DNA of 64,000 nucleotides, from NCBI GenBank assembly GCA_007748055.1, contig CP036279.1, positions 1,860,001 to 1,924,000 of the forward strand, written 5' to 3'. The notes under the pieces were generated by a model. The model made no database searches, was not told where the DNA came from, and was given only the letters and a program-made list of their open reading frames with translations. Of the stretch, positions 63,126-64,000 are shown in pieces (position 1 is the stretch's first letter; every line of letters begins with the position of its first letter). The stretch comes from Kolteria novifilia (GTDB taxonomy: Bacteria; Planctomycetota; Planctomycetia; Kolteriales; Kolteriaceae). The position numbers and the translations under genes were made by a program.

Positions 63126-64000
63126 ATGTCCACCGCCACCCAGCCCGCCCAACCGTCCTTCACGCTTTGGAATCACCTTCACCGATTCCTCGCCACCGCG
63201 AAGCTCGTCCTCTTCGGGCTGTCGATTGTCGTCTCGATCGTCTTTCTGGGCGAAGTAACCCGACTCTACGAGATGACTCACTCGATTCACCCCTTCGTCG
63301 GCTACCTCTATATCTCGGTGGTCGTCGGCGGCGTGCTCTTGGTCGCGGTCCCGGTGATTCGTTTTCTGCTCCTACCGAAAGTGGTCGAACCGCCCAAGAT
63401 CCCCGAGGCCGACTCGGTCCGCCCCTCGCATCTTCGCGCCGAGGCGAAGTACATGGAGCGGTACCTAAAGTCCTGTTCGACGAACGAGCAACTCAAGGAC
63501 AAGAGCGACTTGATCGCCAACGCTCGCGACGAGCTGGCGAAGCTCTCGGCTAACCTGATCGTTTCCGAAGCCCCCGCCGGGGAGCGCGTGACCGAACTGG
63601 CCGCCTTCGGCGAACGGACGATTCCACCGATCCTGGTCGACGTCGACAACAAAGTCGACCGGTTGATCTACCAGGAGTCGCTCGCGGTCGGCGTCGCCAC
63701 CGCTCTTTCGCCCAACGGAGCCCTCGACGCGTTCGTCATGCTTTGGCGTTCGGTCCGGCTCGTCACCGAGATCGCGGTGCTCTACTACGGGCGTCCGGGC
63801 TTCCTCGGGACCTTCGCGATCTGCCGAGATGTTTCGATCGCGACCGCCCTTGCCGGCGTCCTTCAGAATGTCACCGATTCGCTCGGCAACCTGCTGGCCC
63901 GTTCGGTGGGCGGGCTCACCAGTGCCGTCGCCGGTCCGGTCGTCGACGGCTCGACCAACGCGCTGGTCCTGATCCGTATTGGTTACTTGGCGAAGGAACG
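63126..64000 (+). CDS. DUF697 / YcjF-like membrane protein, C-terminus beyond window
   Basis: The frame is open from ATG 63126 to the right edge (291 codons shown). Two hydrophobic helices at the N-terminus (KLVLFGLSIVVSIVFLGEV and YISVVVGGVLLVAVPVIRFL) are followed by a charged region and, from residue 175, the DUF697 signature VGVATALSPNGALDAFVML, WRSVRLVTEIAVLYYGRPGF (in part) and GVLQNVTDSLGNLLARSVGG. DUF697 is a membrane-associated domain of unknown function, in E. coli found in YcjF. AAGGGA lies before the ATG. The upstream 215-bp array ends 135 bp away. Confidence 0.85.
   Translation, partial: MSTATQPAQPSFTLWNHLHRFLATAKLVLFGLSIVVSIVFLGEVTRLYEMTHSIHPFVGYLYISVVVGGVLLVAVPVIRFLLLPKVVEPPKIPEADSVRPSHLRAEAKYMERYLKSCSTNEQLKDKSDLIANARDELAKLSANLIVSEAPAGERVTELAAFGERTIPPILVDVDNKVDRLIYQESLAVGVATALSPNGALDAFVMLWRSVRLVTEIAVLYYGRPGFLGTFAICRDVSIATALAGVLQNVTDSLGNLLARSVGGLTSAVAGPVVDGSTNALVLIRIGYLAKE

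Noticed and set aside
1-64000. tRNA, rRNA, tmRNA, SRP RNA, RNase P RNA
   Set aside because: No T-loop GTTCRAnTC with matching acceptor arms and no conserved core of these RNAs was recognised on either strand. A covariance scan could still find a diverged one.

Overview
The window is a high-GC chromosome segment from a member of the Planctomycetota. Lineage hallmarks seen directly are a DUF1559-domain protein, a BBP7-type outer-membrane beta-barrel, a CxPxR sulfatase, a Cys/Gly/Tyr-rich protein starting MYGTVLMVALTT, a vitamin-B12-dependent ribonucleotide reductase and two tandem giant surface proteins with a planctomycete-style LExLExR N-terminus. The genus cannot be resolved from the sequence alone. 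I found no rRNA, tRNA, CRISPR array, transposase, phage gene or plasmid function.

Layout. 1-5.5 kb: a DUF2071 fragment, a pyridoxamine-phosphate-oxidase-like protein, BluB, a zinc-ribbon/TM/propeller-like protein and a DUF155 membrane protein. 6.3-20.8 kb: two paralogous CSLREA/beta-helix surface proteins (3533 and 1105 aa), each followed by a terminator-like hairpin. 21.1-36.6 kb: glutamate decarboxylase, a TPR protein, a DUF1559 variant, a secreted protein of unknown function, an ECF sigma factor with a probable membrane partner, a sulfatase, a membrane-tethered ABM protein, prfB with its programmed +1 frameshift, a thioredoxin-fold-like protein and the Cys-rich protein. 37.6-43.5 kb: a three-gene type IV pilus inner-membrane operon that starts with a PilM-PilN fusion. 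43.6-53.2 kb: a phosphoesterase, CrcB and DUF190, FtsY, TadA, Dcd and NrdJ. 53.6-64 kb: a fatty-acid desaturase, an aminotransferase, a BBP7 porin, a peroxiredoxin-like protein, a Gfo/Idh oxidoreductase, a coiled-coil membrane protein and a DUF697 protein cut by the right edge.

How genes may work together. BluB makes the lower ligand of cobalamin, which NrdJ needs; Dcd and NrdJ are adjacent and both serve dNTP supply. CrcB and DUF190 are a recurrent fluoride-export pair. PilMN, a PilO-like protein and a third bitopic protein look like the platform of a type IV pilus or type II secretion-like machine. The sigma/anti-sigma-like pair overlaps in typical ECF fashion.

The most unusual aspect is the intergenic DNA. 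At least five families of short palindromic repeats are dispersed in both orientations and locally amplified into tandem arrays (19, 26, 29, 30, 33, 39 and 215 bp periods). The largest is a six-copy array with an exact 215-bp period. Some arrays run into stop codons or keep reading frames open upstream of true starts. Other candidates are a set of mutually exclusive RNA pairings upstream of dcd, a perfect 16-bp palindrome upstream of the thioredoxin-like gene, and the shared N- and C-terminal modules of the giant proteins.
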